A DNA stretch of 64,000 bases, from the NCBI RefSeq assembly GCF_022581195.2, contig NC_061469.1, positions 2,170,001 to 2,234,000 on the forward strand. Reading direction: 5' to 3'. Position 1 is the first letter of the stretch; every line of letters starts with the position of its first letter. The position numbers and the translations under genes are program-made. Below, piece by piece: positions 35,653 through 47,800 of this stretch. Source of the DNA: Helicoverpa zea (taxonomy: Eukaryota > Arthropoda > Insecta > Lepidoptera > Noctuidae). Under the pieces are notes generated by a model that did not search any database, was not told where the DNA came from, and saw nothing but the letters and a program-made list of their open reading frames with translations.

Positions 35653-38600
35653 TTATTTTTTTCTTTTAAAACATTTCATGTATAATTTTTTCGCTTTTAG
35701 CTTATAGGAATCCGTATCATCATCACACTCTCTCCTATTTATTAATATTTTATTAATATCTTTACAGTAATTGTAAATAAAGAATCTGCAGGATATATTG
35801 ATTAAAAAGTCTATTAATTTTTCTTTATGAATTTCACATTTTATGAAATCGAATTTCAAATGTATAAATATTAATGTTTTGATGAAATCTTTTAAATATT
35901 TTTTTTCCAAACATTTTTTAATTATTGTGTAATTTATATCCTGCAGATTCGAAACACAATTTAAGAGAGAGTCGCTGGGACTGCAAAGCCATTTTTTATT
36001 AGCATACTCTCTATATTTTAAATAATCGTGTTCCTGATCCGACATTAAATTTTTTTTACATTCACTACAACCCTTGAAGACTTTCTTCTTAGCGGTTTTA
36101 ATAAAATAACCGCTAACATATTGTAGCCCCCCAATTATACGGGGGTCGCTTTTGTCTTCAAGGGCTGTAAATTCAATGTCCGGAATCTCAGAGAGCTCAC
36201 AATTTATTTGTTCTTTGCAGGCCCCGCTTGTGATGAGAACTTCATGCAAAGCGTGGCAATTATCTGCCTCACAATTTGTCCCTGGGGCATGGACACTAGA
36301 TAGGCTGTTTATTAAAAGGCTGCTAAATGCTGCTTCAAATCCATCTGGAGTAGGGTTTACGTTGCGGCATCCTTGACTCCTTATCGATCCAAAAAAATTT
36401 TCTATTGGATCCTGATTCAGATGCCGCAACCAAACCGATGTCACTCCGTACTTCGCAGCAATTTTTTTTAAAAGCAGTTCTATTCCTTCTAGTGTCCATA
36501 CCCAGTTACTTAAGGTGGGAACATACTCCACATTCGAGGTTTTTACATTCACAAATTTCATATTTTTTAAAAATATTTTTGCCTCCATCCATGTTTTGTG
36601 ATGTATTGAGTTCGGCGTCGCAGGTCCCAGCAGTGGTTTACTGTGCTTCCTTTTCCCGAAGCTTCCGTTAATGGAGTCAAAAAGTTTGTCAAAAAACAAG
36701 ATGACGTCCGCTGTATTTTGCGCATCTTGAGAGATTATTCCTTTTTCTGCAAAAAAATAAGAAAAAAAATATTAATAAATATTCCTCACACGTTCTTACA
36801 ACGCAATCTAGTCCCAAACAAAGCATTGCTTGCTTGTAATTTGGGTACAGCAGACAACCAATAAATGAACTTATATAAATATAAATATTTTATAAATAAC
36901 ATAACATAGTGTACATATGTAGAAACACCCACACACATAAATGTTTGACTTATGCGGGAATCGAACCCGCGACCTCCTGTGGCAGGCAGATACACTGGCT
37001 ACTATGGCATCTAGTCATCAATAAGAAACTTGTTATTATTAAATCTGAACTGGGAGCAGTTTTTAATTTGTGAAAACTTTTACTATACAATCTTCCGCCC
37101 GCGGTTCTACCGCATCCCGTGAAAGCTACTTCGCGCACCCAGATTAAAAGTCACTTTTAGTCTTCCTCAATAAATGAGCTATCTAACGGTGAAAGATTAT
37201 TTCAAATTAGACCTGATCGACCTTGGTGATTGGATTGGTTCTTCAGATTAGCATGGTTAAGAAAACATACAAACAAAAAAATCTTCAGCTTTATAATATA
37301 TAAGTATCGATAAAATAATGCAATGTGAAAACATTATGTAATAAAGTTTATTTACCTGCTAGGTAGCCCATATTTGATGCTACAGTTTGGCTGAATAGTT
37401 GCGTAGCAAATTTAACTTTCATCCGTGGAATTTTACTGGGAATGCAGTGGGAGTCTGTTAATTTTGGCACCAGTCTTATGCCTTTGTAGCCTGGGTTTTC
37501 TTGGTGCAGTGCAGTTATGTGTTCCCACTTTGCCATTAGCATTTTGTTGTCTTTTTTATATAGTAGATTTTTCGTTATTAAATTATTTCTTATACATTTC
37601 ATTAAGTGAGGTGGGTCATACAAGGGAATGATTTCCTGTTTATTTATTAAAATAATATTTCCCTCAGGTTCTTCTGATTTTCTTAACAGAATACCTCTTG
37701 TTTCTTGTAACAAGAATTTAATGCAGTTAACATTATTTGTTCCTTGGTCGCACACTGTTGCTACCACATTAAGACCAGCATTTTGTAGTTCTGTGATGAC
37801 AGCCTTTAATTGTTTTGCCAGTTCTGGTCCCTTTGTGGCAGACTGAGAAAATGTGTATGCAACGGGTTGCTTATAATTTTTTATAAGTCCTCTTATCATA
37901 AATACCTGCGCATGATCTGCATACTCAGGCAGTGTCTCTTGCCCATTGGTTACAAACCCACTCACTCTGTCCTTCCTTTCATTGTATGCCACATTCGGTT
38001 TTAGTGACATTTCGTCAAAAAGAACCACACATAATTTGTGCTCTGGTTTCATTTTAAGTGTGGCTTTTTTTATTTGTGCCATCAAATTTTTATTGATACC
38101 AGCATTTATATCTGCCATATTAATTAATTTTATTAAAATTTGGCGTGATGGCAGGATAAAGATTTTCCTCAGGAATCTGTATCCTTTTGGGCTTTGCTTG
38201 AGGATAGTCAAAGCTACAATTTTTTCCTCTAATGTGAAACGCCGGCCTTTTTTTTCCTTTTTGTGCTCCCTGAACTGCAGCAAAGTTAAAATTTTTGATG
38301 TGCTAGACATTTTGTCTAGAGTTTCTAAAAATTGAGGGTTTGTAGTAATATTTTGCAGGGCCTTGATCTTGATTGCCTGCTTTTTAACCTTGCTACGGCA
38401 TTTGCTGAGTTTCACACCAACTTGCAGCATTTTCTGATACAGAGCACGCTCAGTTTTCGTAACAGCAACCTGTTTTACCGCCTTCTTACTAACACATTTA
38501 ACTTTGCGATGCACTGAAAAAATAATAAGAATCATATGAATAAAAATTGCAGAATTTAAGAGTACATATGAGTGAGATAGCATCAAAGCTAGTTGTGTGT

Positions 38601-40970
38601 GAAAGTATCCCATGATTGAAATATGTATTAAATCTATAAATCAGTACCTAGTTAATAAACCATGATAGTGAGTGTAACAAGCAAACTCAGCTTTGAAGTT
38701 ATTAAGTTTGATTACAATTGTGTTGCTTACCAAGATCTTTCACCACCTCAACATTTTCTTCTTCACTATGAGGCTGTCTATCACTGTGTACAGACTGAGA
38801 TTCTGAAGTGACAGGATCTGAAAGGTCATTAACATATTTGGTAAGAAATGTGTGCCTATTATATACAAACCAATTAAGCTGATGATCATTACCATCATCA
38901 TGAATGTAGCAGTTCATATTGAGTAACCATTATTTGAATCATATTGAATTAATTAAAGCCAGCCCACTACTAGACAAAGTTACTTTTTCTTTTATATAGT
39001 TTATAATATCAACTAGCGACCCGCCCCGGCTTCGCACGGGATAACAGTATTTCCCCAGTATTTAATGTATGTTATTATACATAAAAACCTTCCTCTTGAA
39101 TCACTCTACCTATTACAAAAAACCGCATCAAAATCCGTTGCGTAGTTTTAAAGATTTGAGCGTTCATAGGGACATACAACATGACACATGACAGAAAAAG
39201 CGACTTTGTTTTATACTATGTAGTGATAAGGATGTTAACATTTTAGGACTTATGCATATGACATATAAATGTAATTTAACAAACTGTATTTCATCAATCA
39301 CTCTTGTCTTAAGGGATAGGTTTATAGAGAGGCTAGTTTACTTTAATTGTTTGCAAAATTATAACTCAGGAACAACAAAAATAATTCAATTTAAGATGAT
39401 TTTAAGGTAAATTAGCACATTTATCGAGAGAGGCTACATTTTATCCGGGCGCATGAAGGAGTTCCAGGACAGAATATGTGTAAAATAATTGCTGATTAAA
39501 TGCTTGTATGTAGGATCACTCACCAAGATTCTCTTTCATTTGTACATCTTCAATTGAACCTTGTGAGTGTATATGTAGATGCGCAGGTTCTGTAAATAAT
39601 AATATTCAGTGATTAGTATATGTTATTATTACATCATTTATTGCTAGTGTCTATCTATCAATTACACTATATGCTGTCCGCATGGGTGCCGCATATTATG
39701 CACAAATATGTTGACATTATTGAAAAGAAACAAGTATTAAACAAAACAAAGTAATACAAAAGTAAATTATTTCAGACATGGTAATGGTTTTTTGTATGCC
39801 TAAGTGAGAGTAGTAGAAATCATAATTGACATGTACCTTGAAAACTAGACGTTATGGATACCACATATTATGTTTGGAACATTTGATCTATGATTCATTA
39901 CCTATTCATTCAGTCAAGAGGGTACCAAAATTGTGTAATGCAGTGCTATTTAAGTATTACAACAAATTAAAAATAGCAAAGGATTTTTGGTAAATGTGAC
40001 ATTCAAGTTACTCAATTTCAGCCTAATTTGTAGGAATAAATGATCTTTGAAATAACTTCACTCAAAAATGGCTGGACCGATTTGGTTGAAATTTGGTATG
40101 TAGATAGGTGATACCCTGGATTAAGACATAGGCCACTTTTTATCAATACACCATGCGGACGAAGCCGCAAGTGGAAGCTAGTACATACGTAATGTAAATG
40201 TATGTATGTATGTATAAAAATGAATTGCTTGTTTATATGTATATGATAAAATATACCTTTTGATGTAGACGGTCCTGAAATCTGAAGAGGTCTTAGTGCT
40301 CTTTTTTCAATGCTGAATTTCGAGCAAGATAATCCTGTAAACAACGATAAAATAATATGAATTATAAATATAGTAAATTTTGAAATGTAATATAGAAACT
40401 CTTGTATGACATACTGCGTACATACAGAAATTGTGGCTCCAAAGAAATCTCTATTCAGATGTTTTAGACTTACTGCAGCTTTTCATTTTGTGATTTGGAA
40501 AGTTTACTTTAAACTCAAATAACATGACTGTTTATTTCTTTCTAACATCAACTCTAGAAATTTGAGACTTAGGTACTCTTTAAGGTAAACAGGTACCTTA
40601 ATTTGGGTATTTTACTAAAACTAACCTGGCATGTTTTTTGTAGGTACAGCTCCTTTGGCAAGTCGGTTATTCCGGCACCAATATTTTGGTTCGAAATGAT
40701 CATTACAGACGCGGCGGTATTTGAAAATATGGTTATTTTCAAGTTGCAAAATGTCACCACCAATATGAAAGACCCATGTATTAAATAGCTGCCTATCCTT
40801 ATCTGGATTAGGGAATTTATGTAAATACCCCGTAGTGTCTGAAAAAAAGGGTAACAAGTTAGAATTCAGTGGAGTCGTGACAAAATGACGACTATTTGTT
40901 TTAAGGATGTTGATAAATGCTTACCTAAGCCATTTGTACATCCGGGAACACAACACTTTCTATTAGACAT
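35653..40970 (-). CDS. THAP-domain P-element transposase, apparently intact, 913 aa
   Basis: Seven exons on the minus strand: 40970-40925, 40838-40626, 40334-40257, 39589-39524, 38817-38731, 38513-37356, 36746-35653. All have GT-AG borders and consistent phases with no stop. The N-terminal THAP DNA-binding domain has CCVPGC, then W, CNDHF and a GAVPT motif. The core has 'RRFTLEEKIVALTILKQSPK', a first acidic motif VVLFDEMSLKPN, 'ATVCDQGTNN', 'YDPPHLMKCIRNN', then in the last exon 'LNQDPIENFFGSIRSQG'. These match the catalytic and GTP-binding regions of the P/THAP9 family. A CXXC pair (CSECKKN) and a basic C-terminus follow. AATAAA lies directly beyond the stop. Such enzymes cut and rejoin their own transposon ends in the nucleus. 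The start ATG is the only one giving the Cys pair of THAP. Confidence 0.88.
36780..37015 (-). repeat. tRNA-derived SINE in the last transposase intron
   Basis: On the minus strand it starts with a tRNA-like head: 'tggca' and 'gtagccagtgtatctgcctg', then a B-box GGTTCGATTCC. A non-tRNA body with AT-rich tail (to about 36780) follows. No cloverleaf with proper pairing or anticodon is retained, so it is not a functional tRNA. Confidence 0.6.
39010..39235. repeat. Interspersed repeat fragment (ctagcgacccgccccggctt)
   Basis: The sequence starts with the 'ctagcgacccgccccggcttcgcacggg' signature and continues with 'aaaaccttcctcttgaatcac'. It is a widespread lepidopteran repeat in the transposase intron between exons 4 and 5. 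Confidence 0.5.
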
Positions 40971-41718
40971 GATAAATATTAATTATCACAAAACGGGTCA
41001 ACGAGTCCTATCTCAAGCACAAAATTCACAAGATTTCGATCACCTCAAGCACAAAATCGACACGGCCGAAGGAGCAGAGGCTCAACTTAACGGACTTAGG
41101 TGGATAAAGCACTAATAGGGATAAAAATCTGGAAAAACAAACAAGACACCGAAAAGCACTTCAGCGCAAACCGGCAGCCAAATTTGTTTGATTGACATTT
41201 GACAATTTTTGCATAATGTTGCATGTAGAAAATGGATTTAATGTTGCCAGTAGAAAATAAATTCTTGAATTTTATTTTATTTCTGGCTAATTGATAATAA
41301 ACATTAAATTTTAGTAATTGCTTCAATATGCAACTCAAAATTTTTATTATTTATTTTTTTATTTTAGCTGAAAAAAAAGATAGGGTAAGAGTAGAACCAA
41401 TAAAAGATGTGATAGCGCCCTCTTACACACCTAAGCATAACTACTACGCAATCGCGCATCATCGTCATTACAAATAACGCCATCTATATTTCAGTTTCTT
41501 TAATATCTTACATTATAATACTACCAAATTAAAATGACACTTCCATGTAAGGACCTCAATGTATTTACTGTCTCACTTCATTTTGCAGACCTATAATGAT
41601 ACGTTTTCTCGTTTGCCACTATTAAGATTGTCACCCCTGATTTACACGATGGCAGTGCCGGGTCAGCACTGACTTGTCAGTGGACTGACGTCAGTTACTG
41701 ACTCAATGTAAATCAGCC

Positions 41719-41731
41719 ATTAATCATCCCT
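41719..41731. mobile_element. Right end of the element interrupted by the P transposon
   Basis: 'attaatcatccctag' matches the right terminus at 8298-8310. Together with 35176-35295 it shows that the P element jumped into a short copy of this family. Confidence 0.45.
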
Positions 41732-41812
41732 AGTCGTTTTTTTGCGACCCGGACGCTCGCTACTTTTGTGCTGTTTTATTTGCGATATAGACGCTTGTGA
41801 TTTTTGTGCATC

Positions 41813-44800
41813 ATGCCTAAACGGTGTGCATTGGGATGTTCAAACTGTAAGTACAATCATCATCAAAATAATTATATAGGTTTTTGAGTAGCCCACCAGC
41901 AAACTTTTTTGCTATAGTGGCCGTTTTTTTCTATTTTTTAAATAAGTACTTTGATCTGCATTTTGTCAAAACATACTCTTGTTCTTCCTGCCATGTTCCT
42001 GCCTTGGGTCGGCTGTTAGCCGTCATACTTACATCCGCTTCATCTTTCAGGCTCCCTCTGATATAGTTATTTCAACAATTTTAACCCTTAGTAGGTATTG
42101 TGGGTCAAATTCGACCCAGAAGCGGACATTTTCGGTAATTATTCTTTTAATATTTATGCTACGACTGCGCGCTTCTACGTATTCTCAGTGCGTCGCTAGC
42201 TGCGGCGGGGGTGCGGATGTGCAGCGCTGCAACTATCTTAGAAGCAAAGGTAAGTAGCCGACTGGGTCACGTTTGACCCACGACACCAAGTAAGTAGCTT
42301 TTTTCACTGAGCGTAATTTGTAACTTTTTTTGTTTTAGTGAATATTTCTACTACAATGGGGGCTTTTTGAACGATAGACAAATCGAGGAATTGATGAACG
42401 ACTCAAATGATGATTTGGAATCGGAAAATCGGAAAGGACACCAAATATAAACCAACTTTCAGTTATCAGTCCCAGTTTGAAGAATCAGTTGCATCGACCT
42501 CTTCTGCAGCTTCAATTTCAAGTCGGAAAAGGGCCCGATGCTACCTATGCGATTGGAAAAATGACCGAAAACATTCTCTAAAATGTTCTAAATGTTTACA
42601 TATTATTTGTAAGACACATTCCTTCCAAAATGTTCAGTGTTCTAGTTGACAGAAAGTATAAAGACTAATCTTGTTAGTTTGGAAAAAGTCGTTTTGATTT
42701 TGGTTGTCATTTTTTTTATTTTATGCTGATCTCAGAAGTAATTTATTTTTTTGTTATCATAAGGATATGAGAAGTGCCATACATATCTTTCAGTTAAAGT
42801 TTTTCATACATTTCTATTTTTTTTTTATGTTTTAAGTTCACACTAACCAGAAAGTGCCAAAAAATTAGGTTAGTTACAAATGTGTGTAAAACATAATATT
42901 TTTTTAATATTCTAAAATTAAACCAAGATAATTTTGTAAAAAATGCTTCTTTTATTTCATAACTAACCATATTTTATACAAATAATAAAAAAAATACGTT
43001 CTGCAACAGATTTTTTGGTATGGGTAAAATTTGACCCACAATACCGGTAGTGTTGCCAAAAAAGGCGATACCAGCTAAGGGTTAACATTTGCCAAGCCCG
43101 CTGATTGACATTATAAGGAGCACCCTTTGGCTTTGAGTATGTCAATATGTATTGATATAAATGATTGCTAAGGGAAAGTAGTTTTAGATCTTAAAACATA
43201 TCAAGATAAAAATTAAAGTCATCTATCATTTTTTGCAGACCTCTCCTACCATAGATTTCCGCACCCAGAAAGGAATCCTGACCGTTTTAAGGCTTGGGTT
43301 CATATTGTTGGTGGGAAGTTGGATAGTCCTGCTGATTACGAACTGTATCGGAAGAAGGTTATTTGTGATATCCATTTTACAGACAGAGATAGAATCCGTA
43401 ACAACCGCTTGAATTTTATGGCCGTGCCCTCACTTCATCTTCCTGGTAAGATTTACATAAATATTAGTTACTATAAATTATAATAAATTACTGGGCTGAA
43501 GTTGATAAAATCCCAAACAAATCAATCCAAAAATTCAAATCAAACAAAGATCAAAAATAAAGGAAATCATCTTCATTCATCAATCATGGAATATTACTCA
43601 TTTTTTTAAACAAATAAAAATATGGTGCCAGGCATTCAAAAATTGATTGTGGTTATGTGTAACATGGCTTTATTTTTAACCGACTTCCCAAAAAGGAAGA
43701 GGTTCTCAATTCGGCCGGTATGTTTTTTTTTTTTTTTTCTATGTATGTACATTGATTACTCCGAGGTTTATGAACCGATTTACGTGATTCTTTATTTTGT
43801 TCGACGCGGAATAGCTGCCAGTTGGTCCCATAGTCATCAGGTCAGGATCTGATGATGGAAACCCTGAGAAATCGAGGGCAACCTTCGAAAGTTGTAGGCA
43901 TACATAAGATTAAAACTTGACACTCACGTGTACGCCTAAAAGCACTATTCAACAGTGAAGATTTGGAGCTGACCTGATGATGGAGACCAGAGAGGGCCGA
44001 GGGAACTCGACAACTGAATATGTAAACTACCTCGTGTTTGGGCTTATATTATTTGAATTGACTAGACCTTTGCAACAGTGAAGGTTCGGAGCTGACCTGA
44101 TGATGGAGACCAAAGAGGGTCGAAGGAACTCGATAACTGAATATGTAAACTACGTCGTGTTTTGCTTATATTATTTGTATTACTAGACCTTTGCAACAGT
44201 GAAGGTTTGGAGCTGACATGATGAAACCAGAGAAGGTCGAGGGAACTCGACAACTGTATATGTAAAATACCTCGTATTTGGACTTATATTCTTTGTATTG
44301 ATGAGAACTTTCCACTTATATGGATAGTAACAACGATTCGTATCACTGAAAAGCTGTAAATAAAAAACTTTTTTACAAAATAATTAAACCGACTTCCAAA
44401 AACACGAAAAAGATCCGATACACCTAAAATTAGTTTTTTTTTCTTTTTAGTGTTTTTGGAAGTCTGTTTAATTTTTTTGTAAAAAAGTTTTTAAAGATCT
44501 TATTATGTACTAGCTTCTGCCCGCGACTTCGTACGCGGATCCTGTCCCTTATGCCAGCGACTATGGGGTCAGCAAAATCAAAGATCTGAATAGTCGCAAT
44601 AGACGTGACCATAGGGATAAAAGTAGTGATTCTAATTAGACCGCATTTAAGTTGTGTGTGGCAAAAATATTACACGTAGGTATTATTTCGTAAAAAAACA
44701 TTAAATAGATGACAAAGTCGTGGTGACTTAGTGGAATTCGTGGTGGTTTAGTGGGTAGAGAACCAATCTCTCAAGTATGAGCGTGCGTCTTTGATTCCAG

Positions 44801-47800
44801 GTCTGGCAAGTGCCTGCCAATGCAACTTTTCTAAGTTCGTATGTACTTTCTACGTATATTTTGGATACCAATGACCGTTATTTGGAGGGGATGTTAAACT
44901 GTAGGTTCCGACTGTCATTGAACATTCTTGGCAGTCGTTATGGGTAGTCAGAAGCCAGTAAGTCTTACCAAGGGGTAACCGGGTTGTGGAGGTCAGATAG
45001 GCAGTCGCTCCTTGTAAAACACTGGTACTCAGTTGCATCGTGACTGGAAGTCGACCCTAACATAATTGGGACAAAGGCTCTTGAGATAATAACGACAATA
45101 ATAATGAGATATATGCACCGCAAGACATCTGAGGCTGATGACGGGGAGTAGCGACCCCGCGGGGCTATATATACTGAGTTCTCCAGGGAGAGTATACTGT
45201 CCCCCATCTCCGGCCGGTCGGAGTGAACCATGACGGGGGTAGGTCTCACGCCTCTGGCTTGGCTTGGCCGTCCAGAGTGGAGTCGCTAGAGCAGGATTAG
45301 TGGCCCTGCTCGGAGGGTAGGTGCCTCATGGTAAGCACAGGGAGCGCGTAATCCGCGTTTAAAGTCCGCCGAGGTATCCTCACCCTTCAGCCGCTCATGT
45401 CCCTATTGCCCTCTTGTTGCTATTCAGTGACTGGTTACAGTAAGTGAGGTGGCGAGTCTCCACCTGCCGTTTTTACATGTACCTAATACATTGTCATCCA
45501 CTAACATCCCATCAAAATAGCCCAAGTAGTTTTCCTCCATAGTTAGCAATAGTTTAGCACAGAACCGGGGATTGTCTTTTTTTTAACGACGTCCACCGGG
45601 GATTGTCCTTGGGTTCATTTCTATAGTGTATAAAGGGATAATCGTCGGTTTTGTGTCACCATTTCATTAAAGTTGTCTCAAAAGGGCTTCAGCGTGTTGG
45701 CTTCGACCCCACGTTTGCCTCCCAAAAATTTGGAACTCTGTAGTCCCGAGGTCTGGAAGAGATATACAAAATAATAATGAAGATAAAACGCAACAAAGTT
45801 AGAGAGTGGAGGCTCGTGACGCCACGTCTAGGTATGTAAAATTTGTACTAAGCAGTGACTTAACACGAAATTCAAGCGTTGTTGTATCTTCGTTATTATT
45901 TGTTTGTGAGAGAGAGAAAAGAAAAATGCGTGTCCATTATTTTAGGGTTATCTAAAAGACGGACTAATTACTTATTTTGATTCACTATACCTATTTCATA
46001 ACATTCATTTCTATACATTTCAAGTGTAGTATTGCTCTTGAAGTTCCACATCAGGTGTTCCAGATCTTCGATGTTTACACGTCAATAGAGAGTGCTTATC
46101 AGATTGAACCACTTTTGCTAAAACGTCATATCTTTATAAGCTATAGTCTAGCTGGGCTCCTGGGTTTCCACATTAGGTGTTTTACATCTTCAATTTTTAT
46201 AAGTCAACAGAGAGTGCTTATCAGATTGAACAACTTTTGCTAAAACGTCATACCTCTATATGCTATAGTCTAGCTGGGCCCCTGGAGTTCCACATCAGGT
46301 GTTTTAGATCTTCAATTTGTATAAGTCAATAGAAAGTGCTTATCAAATTGAACAACTTTTGCTAAAACGGCATACCTGTATATGGTACAGAGAAGCTGGG
46401 CTCTTGGGGTTCCACATCAGGTGTTCCAGATCTTAAAATTTATAATCTCAGCTGAAAATGCTCATCAAATGAAACAATTTTTGCCACGGCACCATATTTG
46501 TATCTCTTATAGTTTTATTGGTCTGTTGGAGTTCTGCATCAGGTCTTCAAGTTTCGAAGATAAATTATAGCCTATATGTTGACCAGGCCTAATACTGATA
46601 CAACAAAGAAAAAATCATTGAAATCCGTTCAGTAGTTCGGAAGATTAGCGTGTACAAACAAACAGACATACAGACATACAGACAAACAGACAGAATTTTT
46701 TTTTTGGATTTGTGCTCCATTACTGTTTCTAAACCCCACCCAATTATTATTTTTTTAATATATTCAATGTACAGACACAGTTTTTTTACAGATTTATTAT
46801 ATGTATAGAATTTACAGATTTATTATATGTATAGAATAGATCAGTGCTTAGAATTACACTTAACATACACTCTTTCGAAGTCGTGGTGGCCTAGTGGGTA
46901 AAGAACCAACCTTTCGAGTATGAGGGTGTGGGTTCGATTCCAGGGTCCAGGCAAGTACCAATGCAACTTTTCTAAGTTTGTATGTACTTTCTAAGTATAC
47001 TTAGACACCAATGGCTGATAAAAAGGTAAAGGAAAACATCTTGAGGAAACCTGGACTATAAAGTCTGAAATCACCAACCCGCATTGAGCAAGCGTGGTGA
47101 TTAATGCTCAATCCTTCTCCATGTGAGAGGAGGCCTGTGCCCAGCAGTGGGACGATAACAAGGCTGTAACAGTATACACTCTTTAATTTTTCAGGCCAGT
47201 CTGATAATGTTGGTTCTTCAGAGCAAGTTTTTCTTGCACCTGAACATATAAATGAAGAAAGCAGCCTCACAATATTGAAACAAATGCAAATAGGTACTTG
47301 CATTATATTAATTCTAATTATTTATGACTTGCATGTCGTTTGTATGTACATAAATAATGTAAAGCTGGGTACTCACTTAGCAGTGTAGCACGTAACGTAT
47401 CAGATACGGTATCAAATGAGTACGTAGGCATGAGCCCGCTGCGAGCCGCTCGCGCGTGGAGCGCTGTAAGCTCGCAGTGACCCGCTGAGTGGCGGTTTCA
47501 CTGTGAACACAAAGGCGGCTCGCAGTGTGCTCGCGGACGGCGTCACGACCGCTTGTGTAGTGAGTACATATGCGCTAGCTTAACCTCCAGTTGAACACTA
47601 TTGAAATGTCCACTTATCGCTTGAGACTTTATATCCATTACTAAACTGTTAGGACGATTTAGATTAGGACTGTTAGGGCTTTTATATTTATCTAAAATAT
47701 TATACATGAATTTGAAAGCAGCACTAGCCACCATTTGATACATGTTGTCGGCGTGACGTCGTTGCGAGCACAGCGGATCCGGCAGCTCGTAGCTAGATAT

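Larger units (their letters stand above)
35296..41718 (-). mobile_element. P-element-type transposon with 35-bp terminal inverted repeats
   Basis: Both ends read GGCTGATTTACATTGAGTCA then GTAACTGACGTCAGT inward, identical over 35 bases (35296-35330; 41684-41718). Further subterminal 'actgacgtcagt'-like motifs lie inside. Insertion is within a copy of the 5118-8310 family. The immediate 8-base flanks (tttataaa / attaatca) do not match cleanly, so no 8-base P-type duplication can be claimed. The element carries a seven-exon transposase gene on the minus strand plus SINE fragments in its introns. Confidence 0.85.

Noticed and set aside
36950..37015. Possible tRNA gene (B-box GGTTCGATTCC on the minus strand)
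   Set aside because: No paired cloverleaf or credible anticodon stem, and a SINE body follows.
40018..40344. 108-codon minus frame overlapping transposase exon 3
   Set aside because: Only the 78-base exon 40257-40334 keeps the transposase phase; the rest is an intronic repeat.
35288..41726. 8-base target duplication of the P element
   Set aside because: The flanks tttataaa and attaatca agree at only about half of the positions.
46877..46950. Possible tRNA gene at the SINE head
   Set aside because: A and B boxes only, repeated at 57935 in the same retroposon context.
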